Positions 9,940 through 20,034 of a stretch of 64,000 bases of DNA are shown in pieces. A program made the position numbers and the translations under genes. Under the pieces are notes generated by a model. The model made no database searches. It was not told the DNA's origin and saw only the letters and a program-made list of their open reading frames with translations. The stretch is from 40-80 sp964503665 (lineage in GTDB: Bacteria; Bacteroidota; Bacteroidia; Flavobacteriales_D; Crocinitomicaceae). Numbering within the stretch: position 1 is the first letter of the stretch; the number at the start of each line of letters is the position of its first letter. Location: the NCBI GenBank assembly GCA_964503665.1, contig CAZDAR010000001.1, forward strand, positions 1-64,000, read 5' to 3'.

Positions 9940-10673
9940 TTAGTAACACCATTTATAATAGCTGTTTCTAACTCTTTTATTATTTCTTCGGTGGTTTTAT
10001 TTTTCGGTTCAATAGGTGTTAATACTTCCCAAGTAATGCAATGAAACGGTAATAAAGGGAACGCCCCTTTTCGAGCAAGTGCATACGATCCAGAAATGGC
10101 AACAGGAACAATTAATAAGTTAGGTACCAGTTGAATAAATGTTTCGACACCTCCTGTTTTGAAAGGTTTCATTTGACCATCTTTCGTACGTGTTCCTTCA
10201 GGAAAGATAAAAGCAGACCAGTTTTTCTCCGCCATATTATCGGCTAGCTTTTTTATTTCTCGTTTCGATTGCTCGGAGTTTTTACGATCAATGTTGGCAG
10301 CTCCTCCGTGGCGTAAGTTAAATGAGATACTTGGTATTCTCGCTTTTAAAAGCTCAATTTTAGAAACAAACTTTCCGTGATGTTTTCTGAAATAATAAAT
10401 CAAACCTGGAATGTCAAAAGTCGATTGATGGTTGGAGATAAGTAAAATAGGGCGATCAGTAGGAATTATTTTGTCGTTTTTCAAGCGCACCCAATTGAAC
10501 GTCAATAATAAAGAATAATGAAGAAAGAAATTCAAAATATCGACACTTTTTTTATGGGCATTATAACCTCCTAATTTTAATGAAAGCCATTGAATTGGAT
10601 GAAAAATAAACAGCCAAAAAATGAAAAATAAATAGAAAAAAGGGGTGAAAATAATTCCAAATAAGAAGCGCAT
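9936..10673 (-). CDS. plsC: 1-acyl-sn-glycerol-3-phosphate acyltransferase (PlsC type)
   Basis: A 245-residue membrane-anchored acyltransferase making phosphatidic acid, or acylating a related lipid. An N-terminal hydrophobic anchor (about 1-30) precedes the HX4D motif NHQSTFD (near 82) and the substrate-binding FPEGTRT motif (near 160). Length fits the family. It lies 39 nt downstream of recR and overlaps the CPBP gene by 4 nt. Bacteroidota often carry several PlsC-like proteins, so assignment to the main phospholipid pathway is likely but not certain. Confidence 0.9.
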   Translation of the reverse strand: MRFLFGIIFTPFFYLFFIFWLFIFHPIQWLSLKLGGYNAHKKSVDILNFFLHYSLLLTFNWVRLKNDKIIPTDRPILLISNHQSTFDIPGLIYYFRKHHGKFVSKIELLKARIPSISFNLRHGGAANIDRKNSEQSKREIKKLADNMAEKNWSAFIFPEGTRTKDGQMKPFKTGGVETFIQLVPNLLIVPVAISGSYALARKGAFPLLPFHCITWEVLTPIEPKNKTTEEIIKELETAIINGVTK

Positions 10674-10712
10674 AATTAATAATTTAAATTGTAAGTAATT
10701 TATAAATCAAAA

Positions 10713-11324
10713 TCAAACAGTTACTTTAAAAGGTGTACGACACGTTATAGAACTTCCCAATGTCAACTCGTCTGCGTATTGTAATTCGGTTCCGACACTA
10801 ACTCCTCTCGATATGGTACTCACGAAAACATCAAAAGAGGCTATCTTTTTGTAAAGATAAAAGCTTGTTGTATCACCTTCCATGGTCGCATTTAAAGCAA
10901 AAATAATTTCTTTCGTTTCGCCTTTTTGTAGTTTGTCTATTAAGGATGAAATATTCAAGTCGCTTGGTCCAATACCGTCCATTGGTGAAATAACACCGCC
11001 CAAAACATGGTAAATTCCTTTGTAGGAATTGGTATCTTCAATAGCCATGACATCGCGAATATCTTCAACAATACAAATGGTGTCGTGGTCTCTCAAAGGA
11101 TTCGCACAAATTTCGCATTGAATGTGGTCGGAGATATTGCCACACGATTGACAGAAATGAATGTTTTCCTTCATCAAAATAAATGATTGTGCAAAACGCT
11201 GAATCTCTTGCTCGTCTTTTTTTAATAGATGCAAAGCCAATCGAAGCGCCGTTCTTTTTCCAACACTTGGTAAGCCAGACAATTGTTCAACGGCATTTTC
11301 AATATGTTTGGAAAGAATTTTCAA
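10713..11324 (-). CDS. recR: Recombination mediator RecR
   Basis: A 203-residue protein that works with RecO (and RecF) to load RecA on SSB-coated DNA. It shows the N-terminal helix-hairpin-helix (LSGLPSVGKRTALRLALHL), the four-cysteine zinc motif CQSCGN...CEIC (about 58-75) and the Toprim domain beginning ICIVEDIRDVMAIE. Length is normal. It heads a minus-strand run with plsC and the CPBP gene, and is divergent from the membrane protein gene at 11.4 kb. Confidence 0.97.
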   Translation of the reverse strand: MKILSKHIENAVEQLSGLPSVGKRTALRLALHLLKKDEQEIQRFAQSFILMKENIHFCQSCGNISDHIQCEICANPLRDHDTICIVEDIRDVMAIEDTNSYKGIYHVLGGVISPMDGIGPSDLNISSLIDKLQKGETKEIIFALNATMEGDTTSFYLYKKIASFDVFVSTISRGVSVGTELQYADELTLGSSITCRTPFKVTV

Positions 11325-11402
11325 TTTTTTGATTTTGACACGAAAGTAATGTAATTATTACCCAAAAGCACCATTCTTTTTAAAATTAACAAACAGTTTA
11401 CT

Positions 11403-12122
11403 GTGAAGAAAAAAGAGAGACAAATGAAGGAAAACGATTACATTTGCGGAATGAGAGAATTTGAAGTAATTCATTATGATTTTCTTGGACTTCATTTGCA
11501 AGAACCAATTGCATTGCTGTATAATTGGTTAGTGGCTATTTTGTGTTTGTTTTGGTTTCTAAAATTAAAACCAGTCAACGAAAGTGTGGCCAATTGGCGG
11601 TATTTCTTTCTAGTGTTTTCTATCACTTCTATTTTCGCAGGATTTGCACATTCATTATACGCTTACACAGGTGTTTATGGAAAAATGCCGCATTGGATTG
11701 GTGGAATTATTGCGGGCTATTTTGCAGGAAAAGGAATGGTCACATTGATGAAAAAATCAAATGCAAGTCGTTATTTAACATTGTTTCTAAATTTCAAAAT
11801 GATACTTAATAGTGTATTAGCATTGAGCCTCGTTTCCTTCCTTTTTGTAATACTTGACTCTGCATTAACTTATATTATTTATTGTGTTGGAATTAGTATT
11901 TTTCTCATTAAAAAAGGGGAGAAACACTTGAGATTATTCATTTATGGAGTCGTTATTAGTTTTATGGGCGTCATGAGTTTCTTGTTTAAGATGGATATTT
12001 CCCTCTATTTTAACCGAGAAGATTTTAGCCACATATTTATATTAATCAGTTTAATTTTCTTTTATATTACAATTAAAAAAATAGAAGAAAAAGCCATCTC
12101 ACTGGAACAAAATACTATTTGA
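11403..12122 (+). CDS. DUF6962-like polytopic membrane protein
   Basis: A membrane protein of up to 239 residues with about seven hydrophobic segments, starting with a conserved-looking HYDFLGLHLQEPIALLYNW stretch. It resembles the uncharacterised DUF6962 family of Bacteroidota. The longest frame uses GTG at 11403; ATG at 11424 and ATG at 11451 are alternatives, the last placed just after a possible -7 box and giving 223 residues starting MREFEV. The next gene, lhgO, begins 18 nt downstream, suggesting co-transcription. Function unknown. Confidence 0.7.
   Translation: MKKKERQMKENDYICGMREFEVIHYDFLGLHLQEPIALLYNWLVAILCLFWFLKLKPVNESVANWRYFFLVFSITSIFAGFAHSLYAYTGVYGKMPHWIGGIIAGYFAGKGMVTLMKKSNASRYLTLFLNFKMILNSVLALSLVSFLFVILDSALTYIIYCVGISIFLIKKGEKHLRLFIYGVVISFMGVMSFLFKMDISLYFNREDFSHIFILISLIFFYITIKKIEEKAISLEQNTI
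11439..11446 (+). promoter_or_regulatory. Possible -7 box inside the annotated 5' end of the next gene
   Basis: TACATTTG matches TAnnTTTG and sits 4 nt before an ATG at 11451. If used, it would give a leaderless or nearly leaderless mRNA starting at residue 17 of the longest frame. It may equally be a chance match inside coding sequence. Confidence 0.3.
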
Positions 12123-12140
12123 GAATTTAAATTTAGTTAC

Positions 12141-13352
12141 ATGACATACGACATAGCAATTATTGGAGGAGGTATCGTTGGCGCAGCGACATTTTACAAA
12201 TTACAAGCACGTTTTCCGAATAAGACTATCGCTCTAATTGAAAAAGAAGCTTTATTAGCAGATCATCAGACAGGACATAATTCAGGTGTAATTCATTCTG
12301 GATTGTATTATAAGCCAGGTTCTTATAAAGCGAAGAATTGTATTCAAGGAAGACATGAATTGGTTGCTTTTGCGAAAGAGCACAATATCGCTCACGACGT
12401 TTGTGGGAAAGTGGTGGTAGCAACGAAAGAATCTGAATTGGCTCAAATGGAGAAGATTTACCAAACAGGTTTGGAGAATAAAATTGAAGGATTGCAAAAA
12501 ATTACCGCTGCACAAATTAAGGAAATTGAACCGTATTGTGAAGGTGTTGCTGGTTTATTGGTTCCATGTACGGGAATTATTGACTTTAGAGGCGCAACGG
12601 CTAAGATGGTCGAAATTGCATTATCTCTTCAACTGGAAAGTAAATTATTTTTACAACACGAAGTATCAGATATTCAAAGAGGACAAGAAGAGTCATCCAT
12701 TATTACGAATAAAGGAGCAATCAAAGCTCGAAAGATGGTTTTCTGTGCGGGGCTCTTTGCCGATAGATTGGCTCGTAAAGACGGTGTGAAACTAAAAGAA
12801 AAAGTAGTTGGTTTTAGAGGTGATTATTATGAACTAACTGAAGAAGCCAAATACAAAGTGAAGAACTTAATTTATCCCGTTCCGAATCCTGAAATGCCCT
12901 TTTTAGGTGTTCACTTTACGCGTATGACAAACGGTGACACGGAATGTGGGCCAAATGCTGTTTTTACGTTTAAAAGAGAAGGTTATGGGAAAACAGATTT
13001 CTCTTTAAGAGATACGTCCGATGCTTTGTCTTATAGTGGAACTTGGAAATTATTTTTCAAGAATATGAGCTTTGGTATCAACGAATACCGACGTGCTTTT
13101 TCGAAACGTTTGTTCTTGAAAACGTTGCAAGGTCTTATTCCTTCTTTAGAAATGGAAGACATCAAGCCAGGAAGATCAGGTGTTCGTGCATTGTTGTTAA
13201 GCCAAGACGGTGACACAAAGGACGATTTTAGAATTGAATATCATGGAAATTCTATTCATGTGTTAAATGCACCATCACCAGCAGCAACAGCTTCTCTTTC
13301 GATTGGAGGTTTTATCGCAGATGAGGCTGAAAGACATTTTGGATTGAAGTAA
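12141..13352 (+). CDS. lhgO: L-2-hydroxyglutarate oxidase/dehydrogenase
   Basis: A 403-residue FAD enzyme of the DAO family that oxidises L-2-hydroxyglutarate to 2-oxoglutarate, passing electrons to the quinone pool in E. coli. The Rossmann motif GGGIVGAATFYKL is at residues 8-20, followed by the LhgO-typical GHNSGVIHSGLYYKPGS segment (about 47-63). The C-terminal GRSGVRALLL and PSPAATASLSIGGFIADE blocks are also standard. Length is that of the family. It is 18 nt behind the DUF6962-like gene. Confidence 0.95.
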   Translation: MTYDIAIIGGGIVGAATFYKLQARFPNKTIALIEKEALLADHQTGHNSGVIHSGLYYKPGSYKAKNCIQGRHELVAFAKEHNIAHDVCGKVVVATKESELAQMEKIYQTGLENKIEGLQKITAAQIKEIEPYCEGVAGLLVPCTGIIDFRGATAKMVEIALSLQLESKLFLQHEVSDIQRGQEESSIITNKGAIKARKMVFCAGLFADRLARKDGVKLKEKVVGFRGDYYELTEEAKYKVKNLIYPVPNPEMPFLGVHFTRMTNGDTECGPNAVFTFKREGYGKTDFSLRDTSDALSYSGTWKLFFKNMSFGINEYRRAFSKRLFLKTLQGLIPSLEMEDIKPGRSGVRALLLSQDGDTKDDFRIEYHGNSIHVLNAPSPAATASLSIGGFIADEAERHFGLK

Positions 13353-13361
13353 AATGATAGT

Positions 13362-15387
13362 TTACCGTGTCAACATGAAAAAGCCCTGTTCCTCGAACGA
13401 ACAATGTGTATTTTTACATGTAGATGATGGTTCATCCAACGTGAAAACAGCCTTATAAAAATATGTACCATCGGTGGCTTCCGCACCAGTTGAATTCCCA
13501 TCCCAAAGAATGTTTTCACCAAGTGTCAGTTCTCCGTTGAAGTGCACTATCTCATTTCCCCAGCGATTGAAAATGTGCAAATTACAATGAATAGGTAAGT
13601 TGACTGAAATCGTCCATAAATCATTAATTCCATCGTCATTTGGTGTAAAAACATTCGGAATTTCTATCATAAGACTATCATAAACGAAAATGATTTTGGA
13701 AATTGTATCTGCACAAAGTGGGTCAACATCCCACGCAATAAGTTGAATTTCATACGTTCCTGATGTATCAAAAATAGTAGTTGTTGGAACGGTGCCAGAA
13801 CCAGTGGAAAGAATTGTTGAGCCTGTGAAAACATTCCATTCATAATGAGTGGCATTCTGTGAAGTATTTGTAATTTGTGTTTGAAGTGGTGTCATTCCAG
13901 TTTCAGGAGATATTGTAAAATCAGCAACAACATTGTTATATGTATATATATCATAAGTAGTGTCCATACTTCTACATCCGCTTGAATCGACATGAAATAC
14001 ACTGAAAGTACCTTCTTTAAGGTTGCTTTGAGTATTATTACTAGAATTAGTTAGCGTATCTCCTACGGATGTAATTATATTCCAATAGGCAAAATTAGCA
14101 GGAAGATTCGTCGCAATTATATTGGCATTATCCATTCCACATCGAGTATCTGACGTGTAGCATATAAGTGTAGGTGGTTTATTGACGGTAATCTTTACGG
14201 GACGAACAACCGAGCAACTATCATTGTTCCAAATTCTGACCATGTAAACCATCGAACTATCTCCCGTGAAAATTGGATTGGGGCAATCAGAACAACTCAA
14301 ACCAGGTGCTGGCAGCCACTCATAAGTTGCAGTTGGGTTTGTGGTGGTGGCAGTAAGTTGTAACGTTTCTCCGTGGCATATGGTGGTGTCATTGGGAACG
14401 GAAACGGAAAAGGTATCGCAGGGGGGTGTAGGTTAAAGTAACTCCCCAAACAGGATTTGTAAACCAATAATTCCCATTGTTAGATTGCACTTCAAAATTG
14501 GCATTCAGACCAGTTGTTAAATATGTTAAATAATTTTTAATATTAACTAAGCCATCACTTTCTTTCATTGTGTTATCAGGAGTATCATCACCTAATCCAA
14601 ATAATAAGTTATTTTGATAATCGAAAGACCCAACAACACCCCCACATATATAATTTCCATTATAGTCATTTCCTCCTATCTTTCCTATAATATTTGAATT
14701 GAGAGACACAATGGTTGGTTCTAAAATAGTATCACACATGTAACCTCCATAAATAGACATCCCTACGTCATTAACAGTATTTATAGGATTAAGATTACTC
14801 ATAGAATAATTTATATATTACCCAATATCATTATCATTTATAAATATAGAGCATACTGTTTTTGATAAAGAATTATCTTTATAAATAAACACCAAATAGA
14901 AATCAGTATACCTTATGTCGGAATCTGATTGAGTTGGTACCTCAATTTGATAACTAAGTTGTGTTGATGATATATAACCAGAAACATCAGCTACGTGAAC
15001 ACTTCCATTTCCTCCTATCCCAGCATATAAAGGAGATAAAAAAGGCAAACTGATAATAGTTGAATTACTAAAAACAATAAGGCTACCATTAAAAGTAACT
15101 GTAATAGGATTGGGATTTCCATGCCTACCACAAAATAAAAACGCCTTATCAATAGAACTTGAAGGAGGAATAGCTAAAGTAATTGTTCCTATTCCAGAAC
15201 CTAAAGTTGTAGTAAATCCGTCTGCTGTTACCCCTCCATGAAAGACATCCTGATAAAATATTGTTTGGTTAAAACCAACCTTCCCAAAAAGAGACATAAA
15301 TACTATGAATACAAAAAATTTCATAAGAAAACATGAAGAAAACAAAGGCTTGTTAATAACTTTTTGGTTAAAGCAACTTTCACTCAT
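13362..15387 (-). pseudogene. T9SS cargo protein with type B sorting domain, broken by a stop and a frameshift
   Basis: Three minus-strand pieces form one gene of about 675 codons. Piece one (15387-14818) has a signal-peptide-like N-terminus and ends at TAA 14818-14820. Piece two continues in the same frame (first Met at 14802). At a run of six G (14421-14426) the frame shifts; five G would restore it, giving a PKD-like stretch with CHGETLQL. The end (13362) is a CHU_C/type B sorting domain with FTPNDDGINDLW and IFNRWGNEIV. Such proteins are exported by type IX secretion and attached to the surface. The stop argues for true inactivation; the homopolymer shift alone could be an error or phase switch. 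Confidence 0.85.
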
Positions 15388-15408
15388 GTTTTATAAATCT
15401 AACGTGTT

Positions 15409-16204
15409 ATGAAAAGAATTATTCTATTTAATTTGTTATTTGTAATCACTGCAAGTAGCTATTTGAATGCTCAAAATCCAATGTGGATTTTAGCACCTAA
15501 TTATTGGGATGGAATATTTACCTCCCCTCTCCCCACCTCTGGCGATTATAATGGTGAACCCCCACAAGCGGCTTCTAATATGCAATTGGATGCCCAAGGG
15601 AATATTTTGTTTTTTGTGATTGATGATGTGGTATATGACAAAGATGGAGGTATCATCGGGGCTATGCAAGACAATTTGCAATTATTGGAAGACTTCGACA
15701 AATATATCACTTTCAGAGCAAGTCTTGGTGATCGAAACATAGCTCAACTCAATGAAAATGAAATTGAATTTTTGCAAGAATTGGCAATCAAAGAGGAACG
15801 TGTTGGTGGTTATGCACGCAATATTTTATGTTTTTTTATGATGTTTGTTATGACAAAGAGCAATCAACTGGAGCACAAAAAATGATGTTGCAACTACCTC
15901 AAGAACAAGTGGAAATAATTGCGCCTGTCGAAACGATACTGTATTCAGTAATGATATATCCAAACCCGGCTAAAGAGTATGTGAATTTTCAATGGGAGAT
16001 TTTGGAAGAACTTAAAGATTGTAATTATAAAATGTTTGATTTGACTGGAATACTTGTAATGAGGGAGCTATCTTAAATAACAAAGGCGAATTAACCATCG
16101 ATACCAGAAACTTAAAAAGCGGAATGTATATGATTTCCGTGTTCAATGGCAACACATTAAAAACGACTAAAAAGTTGGTTGTTGAGAATGTAGGGAAAAG
16201 ATAA
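15409..16204 (+). pseudogene. T9SS type A sorted protein, shortened and frameshifted
   Basis: An N-terminal signal peptide (MKRIILFNLLFVITASS...) is followed by about 135 codons to a seven-T run at 15831-15837, where one extra T would continue into the second frame. That frame carries IYPNPAKEYVNFQW, the start of a type A sorting domain, and breaks again near 16060; a third frame completes the domain (NLKSGMYMISVFNG...KLVVENVGKR) and stops at 16204. At least two indels are needed. The middle is very short for such a protein, so an internal deletion is also likely. It is divergent from the broken type B gene, 21 nt apart. Confidence 0.8.
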
Positions 16205-16230
16205 TTTTTTAAATCTCTAAACTATAATAA

Positions 16231-16268
16231 AAACAAATCTCGGAGTTAAGCATCCGAGATTTGTTTAT
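16231..16268. terminator. Bidirectional terminator
   Basis: A perfect 14-bp stem (16231-16244 with 16253-16266, core AATCTCGGA/TCCGAGATT) and 8-nt loop lies between the plus-strand pseudogene and the minus-strand gene ending at 16350. A-rich and T-rich flanks make it usable from both sides. Confidence 0.8.
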
Positions 16269-16349
16269 TACTATATAAATTGTGTTATAAATGTTTTTGA
16301 AAGATCAATGTTAGTTTTTGATTTTGTTTAAAGTTACTTCAATTCCAGT

Positions 16350-17342
16350 TCAGAACGGCAATTTCACACTTTCTGGGCTAATAAATTGATGTGTGACTTC
16401 GTTCTCCAAAAAGCTAATGGGTGAATTAGGAGGCGTGATAATTTCTTTTTTGGTTAATCCCCACGGTTTGAAATAACCTTCCAATACAGTTGCGAAAGTG
16501 TCTTCATCCCATTTGTCAAAAATGGGTGTTTTTCCATCTGAAACAATCGGCAAAGTTTCTATTTCGAGTCCCGCATCGGTTTCTTTCATGCGATACATCG
16601 GTTTATAATCCAATAAATAACTGGAATATTGAAAACGGGCGCACAATTCTTCAAATTGAATCGGATGTAGAACAGTGTCACCAATTTTATCAATTAATGG
16701 TTGATGTTCTTTTACCACCGTTCCATTGTCTAATAAGCAACCAATGATTCCAAAACCATTCACACCGAGTGAAAAAATCATGTTGACAGAATCGTCTCGG
16801 TAATTACAAATGTCTTTTGAATATTTCAATCGAACAACGGAAATGCTCCAAGGTCTTAAATTTCCTGTGAACGTTATCGGGGCGATAAACGATTGTAGCA
16901 TTAAATGGAACAAACCAAAACGCTCTTGTAAAATCGGAGAAATACTTAAATCAGCACTTTGTCTTTCTTTTACTTTTCGCTCAATCACTAAATCATGGTA
17001 TAAGATTCCATAAACGATTTTACTCATCCAGATAAACAACTTGTGCGAATCGAATGCTTTGATAGCTTCATATCCTCCGTCGAACGCTGCTTGTACTTCT
17101 TTTTCTAATGCGTCGAACTTTTGCTTGACGACAGGTGAACACGGTAAATTGAGATTTTCGTAAGAGACTTCATTTATTTTGTCCATCATCTTGAATTTCT
17201 TTTCGCGTAATCCAAAACGATCCATCATCCACTCGGGAAAAATAGAAATAGTTTCGCGCGTTGTTAAGTCATCTCCGGAAAGAAAACAAGTGTCGTCATT
17301 AAAATGTAGATTTTCTAAGGGATTGAAAAGTTGTACTGACAT
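16350..17342 (-). CDS. Conserved-looking protein of unknown function
   Basis: A 330-residue soluble protein with no signal peptide or membrane segment. I do not recognise a family. Notable features are an N-terminal segment with NDDTCFLSGDDLTTRETISIFPEWM, reminiscent in layout of proteins that open with a small metal or nuclease-like Cys motif but here with a single Cys, and a Trp/Phe-rich middle (TFTGNLRPWSISVVRLKY). The stop of the upstream beta-helix lipoprotein lies 11 nt before its ATG, so the two are probably one transcript. No function is offered. Confidence 0.7.
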   Translation of the reverse strand: MSVQLFNPLENLHFNDDTCFLSGDDLTTRETISIFPEWMMDRFGLREKKFKMMDKINEVSYENLNLPCSPVVKQKFDALEKEVQAAFDGGYEAIKAFDSHKLFIWMSKIVYGILYHDLVIERKVKERQSADLSISPILQERFGLFHLMLQSFIAPITFTGNLRPWSISVVRLKYSKDICNYRDDSVNMIFSLGVNGFGIIGCLLDNGTVVKEHQPLIDKIGDTVLHPIQFEELCARFQYSSYLLDYKPMYRMKETDAGLEIETLPIVSDGKTPIFDKWDEDTFATVLEGYFKPWGLTKKEIITPPNSPISFLENEVTHQFISPESVKLPF

Positions 17343-17353
17343 GCTTGAAATGA

Positions 17354-18742
17354 TTAAAATTCATAGGCGCCAATGTCAGGAGAACTCATATTTCGGGAAT
17401 TTCCTTCAATGTCATTCGGTAATGCGTAAGAAGAATTTCCTTTATTAGAAAGTGACGAACCTGATTGAGGCTTAAAATTATTTTTAGATGGTTCAGTGAA
17501 TTGCGGTTCTTGGTTAAAGAATACATTGTTTGAAAACATCGGATGATTAGAGCCATCTTTGTATTTCACGACACAATAATTAAACTTAATATTCAATAAT
17601 CCGAGTGTATTATTAGGGTTGACCGTATCGAGTGCTACTTCGTAATTTTGATTGCCATAAATTACCGAATTATTGAAGTTGCCAAAAGGAATGTTAGAAG
17701 CAATACCATCATAATAATTCAAGATACCAATGGCTGCATTTTTGCTTTGTCCATAATTCACAATGTCACAATGAGTAAAGTCGAAACTAGCTCCTCGTAA
17801 GACAAATAAGGAATGCACGCCGTTGTTGGAAATGATACAGTTTTCTGCTTTTAACTTACTGCCGTCGAATAAAAAGAAGCCGTAATTAGCATTATTGGTA
17901 AGAATGGAATTGGTGATGGTTAAGTTATAGTCAGTAGGTGAATTGGTGGCATTATTTCCCGTGATATGTATTCCCGACGAGCCATTTTCTTGAATTAAAT
18001 AATTGATAGTGCTCGGTTTCGATTCATGTAGGTAAATACCATAATACTGTCCAGCAATATCTTTATAACCTGCTTCCAATCGGTCGCCTTTAAAGTGTAC
18101 TTCTTCCCCTTTTTCCCCTTCTATTTTCAGCGTTCCTTTATAAACGAATAACATCGAATTTTTATGAAGATGAACGGTTGTGTTTTTAGGAATAGTCAAT
18201 GTTTTCGTCGAATCAACGTATGCAGCACCATAAATCACATGTGGTTTGTCGTTTGGCCAAACGCCTTCGTTGTAATCTTTATAGTGAAAATAAGCATCTT
18301 GTCCCCAAACAGCGAGTTTCAAATATTGGTCTTTCCCGTTGGTTCTAAACCGAATAGAATCCTCCACAATCATTGGCAGAACCTGGCCGTTAACGCCTAA
18401 GGTTACTTCTACAAAACCATACAAACTATCTTTTGGAAGCATTTCAATTCCTTTATGAAGAATACCACTAATACCATCGATGTTTATTCTGAAAGGAGAG
18501 TTTTCGCCCCCCATTAGTTCAATTTCTTCAATCAGTAGTTTTTTGTTGTCCGTATTGTAAAAACGAAAATTTTGAGTGGTTGATCCAATCGTGGTAAAAA
18601 CAGTGTCAAAAACGACGGTATCCGTTGAAAATAGCAAATTTCCTTTGGAGAAAAACTTTTCTTTCTTACAAGAAGAGGTCGTTGTTAAAGTGAACAAGAC
18701 AACGAGTAAGAATAGGATATTATACTTTATAAAAGACGTCAT
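17354..18742 (-). CDS. Right-handed parallel beta-helix lipoprotein
   Basis: A 462-residue predicted lipoprotein: a hydrophobic leader ends in TTSSC (lipobox, Cys near 26). Residues 30-150 form a beta-rich domain beginning FSTDTVVFDTVFTTIGSTTQNF; residues 170-400 contain repeated short beta units with N-x-G and I-x-x-S/N patterns expected of a parallel beta-helix; the C-terminus ends in DIEGNSRNMSSPDIGAYEF, common at the end of such proteins. Probably anchored in the outer membrane and possibly polysaccharide-binding. The downstream unknown gene starts 11 nt after its stop. Confidence 0.85.
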   Translation of the reverse strand: MTSFIKYNILFLLVVLFTLTTTSSCKKEKFFSKGNLLFSTDTVVFDTVFTTIGSTTQNFRFYNTDNKKLLIEEIELMGGENSPFRINIDGISGILHKGIEMLPKDSLYGFVEVTLGVNGQVLPMIVEDSIRFRTNGKDQYLKLAVWGQDAYFHYKDYNEGVWPNDKPHVIYGAAYVDSTKTLTIPKNTTVHLHKNSMLFVYKGTLKIEGEKGEEVHFKGDRLEAGYKDIAGQYYGIYLHESKPSTINYLIQENGSSGIHITGNNATNSPTDYNLTITNSILTNNANYGFFLFDGSKLKAENCIISNNGVHSLFVLRGASFDFTHCDIVNYGQSKNAAIGILNYYDGIASNIPFGNFNNSVIYGNQNYEVALDTVNPNNTLGLLNIKFNYCVVKYKDGSNHPMFSNNVFFNQEPQFTEPSKNNFKPQSGSSLSNKGNSSYALPNDIEGNSRNMSSPDIGAYEF

Positions 18743-18862
18743 TTAGGAATGTTACTTAAAAGTGATACAAAGTTAATGAATAATCATTCTAAATCAACGA
18801 AAGTATCCATTCGATATTGTCTGAATTTTAAAATGCGAAAAGATAGAAGGAGTTAAGGAGAT

Positions 18863-19648
18863 TTAAAGAAGTATTTCCTTGATAATGATATAAATTCCCA
18901 TCAGAATGATAAACCAACCGAATGCCGGTTTTAACTTTTTTCCGTCTATTTTTTGAGCCAACCATCCACCAATAAAAATACCAATGATGGCAATTCCAGT
19001 TACAGTTAAGATTAAGGGCCACTGTATTGAATGTTGAGAAAGTGAAAAAACAAAACCAGAAAGTGAATTGAGAGCGATAATCACTAAAGATGTTCCAACT
19101 GCTTTTTTCATCGGCATGCTCATAAAATGTACGAGTGCGGGAACAATTAAAAAGCCACCACCTGCACCCACTAAACCTGTTAAAACACCAACAGTTATGC
19201 CTTGAATTAAAATAAGTGGATAATTGAAATAATGAGTCATTTCTTCCTCCTGTTTCGTCTTCTTTAACATGCCATAAGCTGACAGCAACATCAAGAAAGC
19301 AAAGAGAACCATTAAAAACATTCCTTTCGTAATGACGAAATCTTTTATTTGGAAAATATGATCAGGAATTGCTGGTAATATGAAAATTCTAGTGATATAG
19401 ATAGCAATAATGGAAGGAATTCCAAAAACGACAGCTGTTTTTAAATTGACGAGTTTTTTCGTGAAATAAAAAATGGAACCGACTAAGCTGGTGGAACCGA
19501 CAATAAAAAGAGAATAGGTGGTTGCCATTACGACATCGACGGTAAACAAATAAACTAATAATGGAACGGCTAAAGTACTTCCTCCACCGCCAATTAATCC
19601 TAAGGAAATGCCTATTAATATGAATGCAAAATAACCTATTAATACCAT
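18863..19648 (-). CDS. TauE/SafE family sulfite/sulfonate exporter-like permease
   Basis: A 261-residue integral membrane protein with about eight helices and the two TauE/SafE repeats: N-terminal GISLGLIGGGGSTLAVPLLVY and internal GVLTGLVGAGGGFLIVPALVH. The family exports sulfite, sulfoacetate or related organosulfur anions, but many members are uncharacterised. It ends a minus-strand run with the DUF488, SDR and AhpD-like genes; no sulfur-metabolism gene is nearby, so the substrate is open. Confidence 0.92.
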   Translation of the reverse strand: MVLIGYFAFILIGISLGLIGGGGSTLAVPLLVYLFTVDVVMATTYSLFIVGSTSLVGSIFYFTKKLVNLKTAVVFGIPSIIAIYITRIFILPAIPDHIFQIKDFVITKGMFLMVLFAFLMLLSAYGMLKKTKQEEEMTHYFNYPLILIQGITVGVLTGLVGAGGGFLIVPALVHFMSMPMKKAVGTSLVIIALNSLSGFVFSLSQHSIQWPLILTVTGIAIIGIFIGGWLAQKIDGKKLKPAFGWFIILMGIYIIIKEILL

Positions 19649-19681
19649 TGATTTTTTTTAAGACTACAAAAGTAGCTAAAA

Positions 19682-20032
19682 TTATAGTGCTTCAAGATAG
19701 GATTGTAGTACAACTGCTTGATTATGTTTTTCATCTTTAGCGCCGTATAGTAGGCAAACTTGTTGTTTTTTAGTCAATTCTTTAAGATGATTTATTTCTT
19801 CCGAATGACGTTTTAATTCATCTTTGTAACGGGTGGAGAATTCTTCAAAACGTTCTTCTTTGTGATTAAACCATTCTCGTAGTTGGGTGGTTGGTGCTAA
19901 TTCTTTCAGCCATTCATCTAAATGCACTTTTTCTTTACTAATACCACGTGGCCACAAACGGTCAATCAATATGCGATATCCATCACCTTCCTCTGGTTCA
20001 TCATAAATCCTTTTTAAGATTAAATTTTTCAT
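19682..20032 (-). CDS. DUF488 family protein
   Basis: A 116-residue protein with the DUF488 hallmarks RIYDEPEEGDGYRILIDRLWPRGISKEK at the N-terminus, a central LREWFNH segment, and VCLLYGAKDEKHNQAVVL near the end. No biochemical role is established. It sits 2 nt behind the SDR gene and 33 nt before the TauE-like gene. Confidence 0.92.
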   Translation of the reverse strand: MKNLILKRIYDEPEEGDGYRILIDRLWPRGISKEKVHLDEWLKELAPTTQLREWFNHKEERFEEFSTRYKDELKRHSEEINHLKELTKKQQVCLLYGAKDEKHNQAVVLQSYLEAL

Positions 20033-20034
20033 AA

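Noticed and set aside
14389..14450. Programmed ribosomal frameshift at the G6 tract
   Set aside because: There is no recognisable slippery heptamer or downstream structure, and a separate in-frame stop lies upstream, so inactivation fits better.
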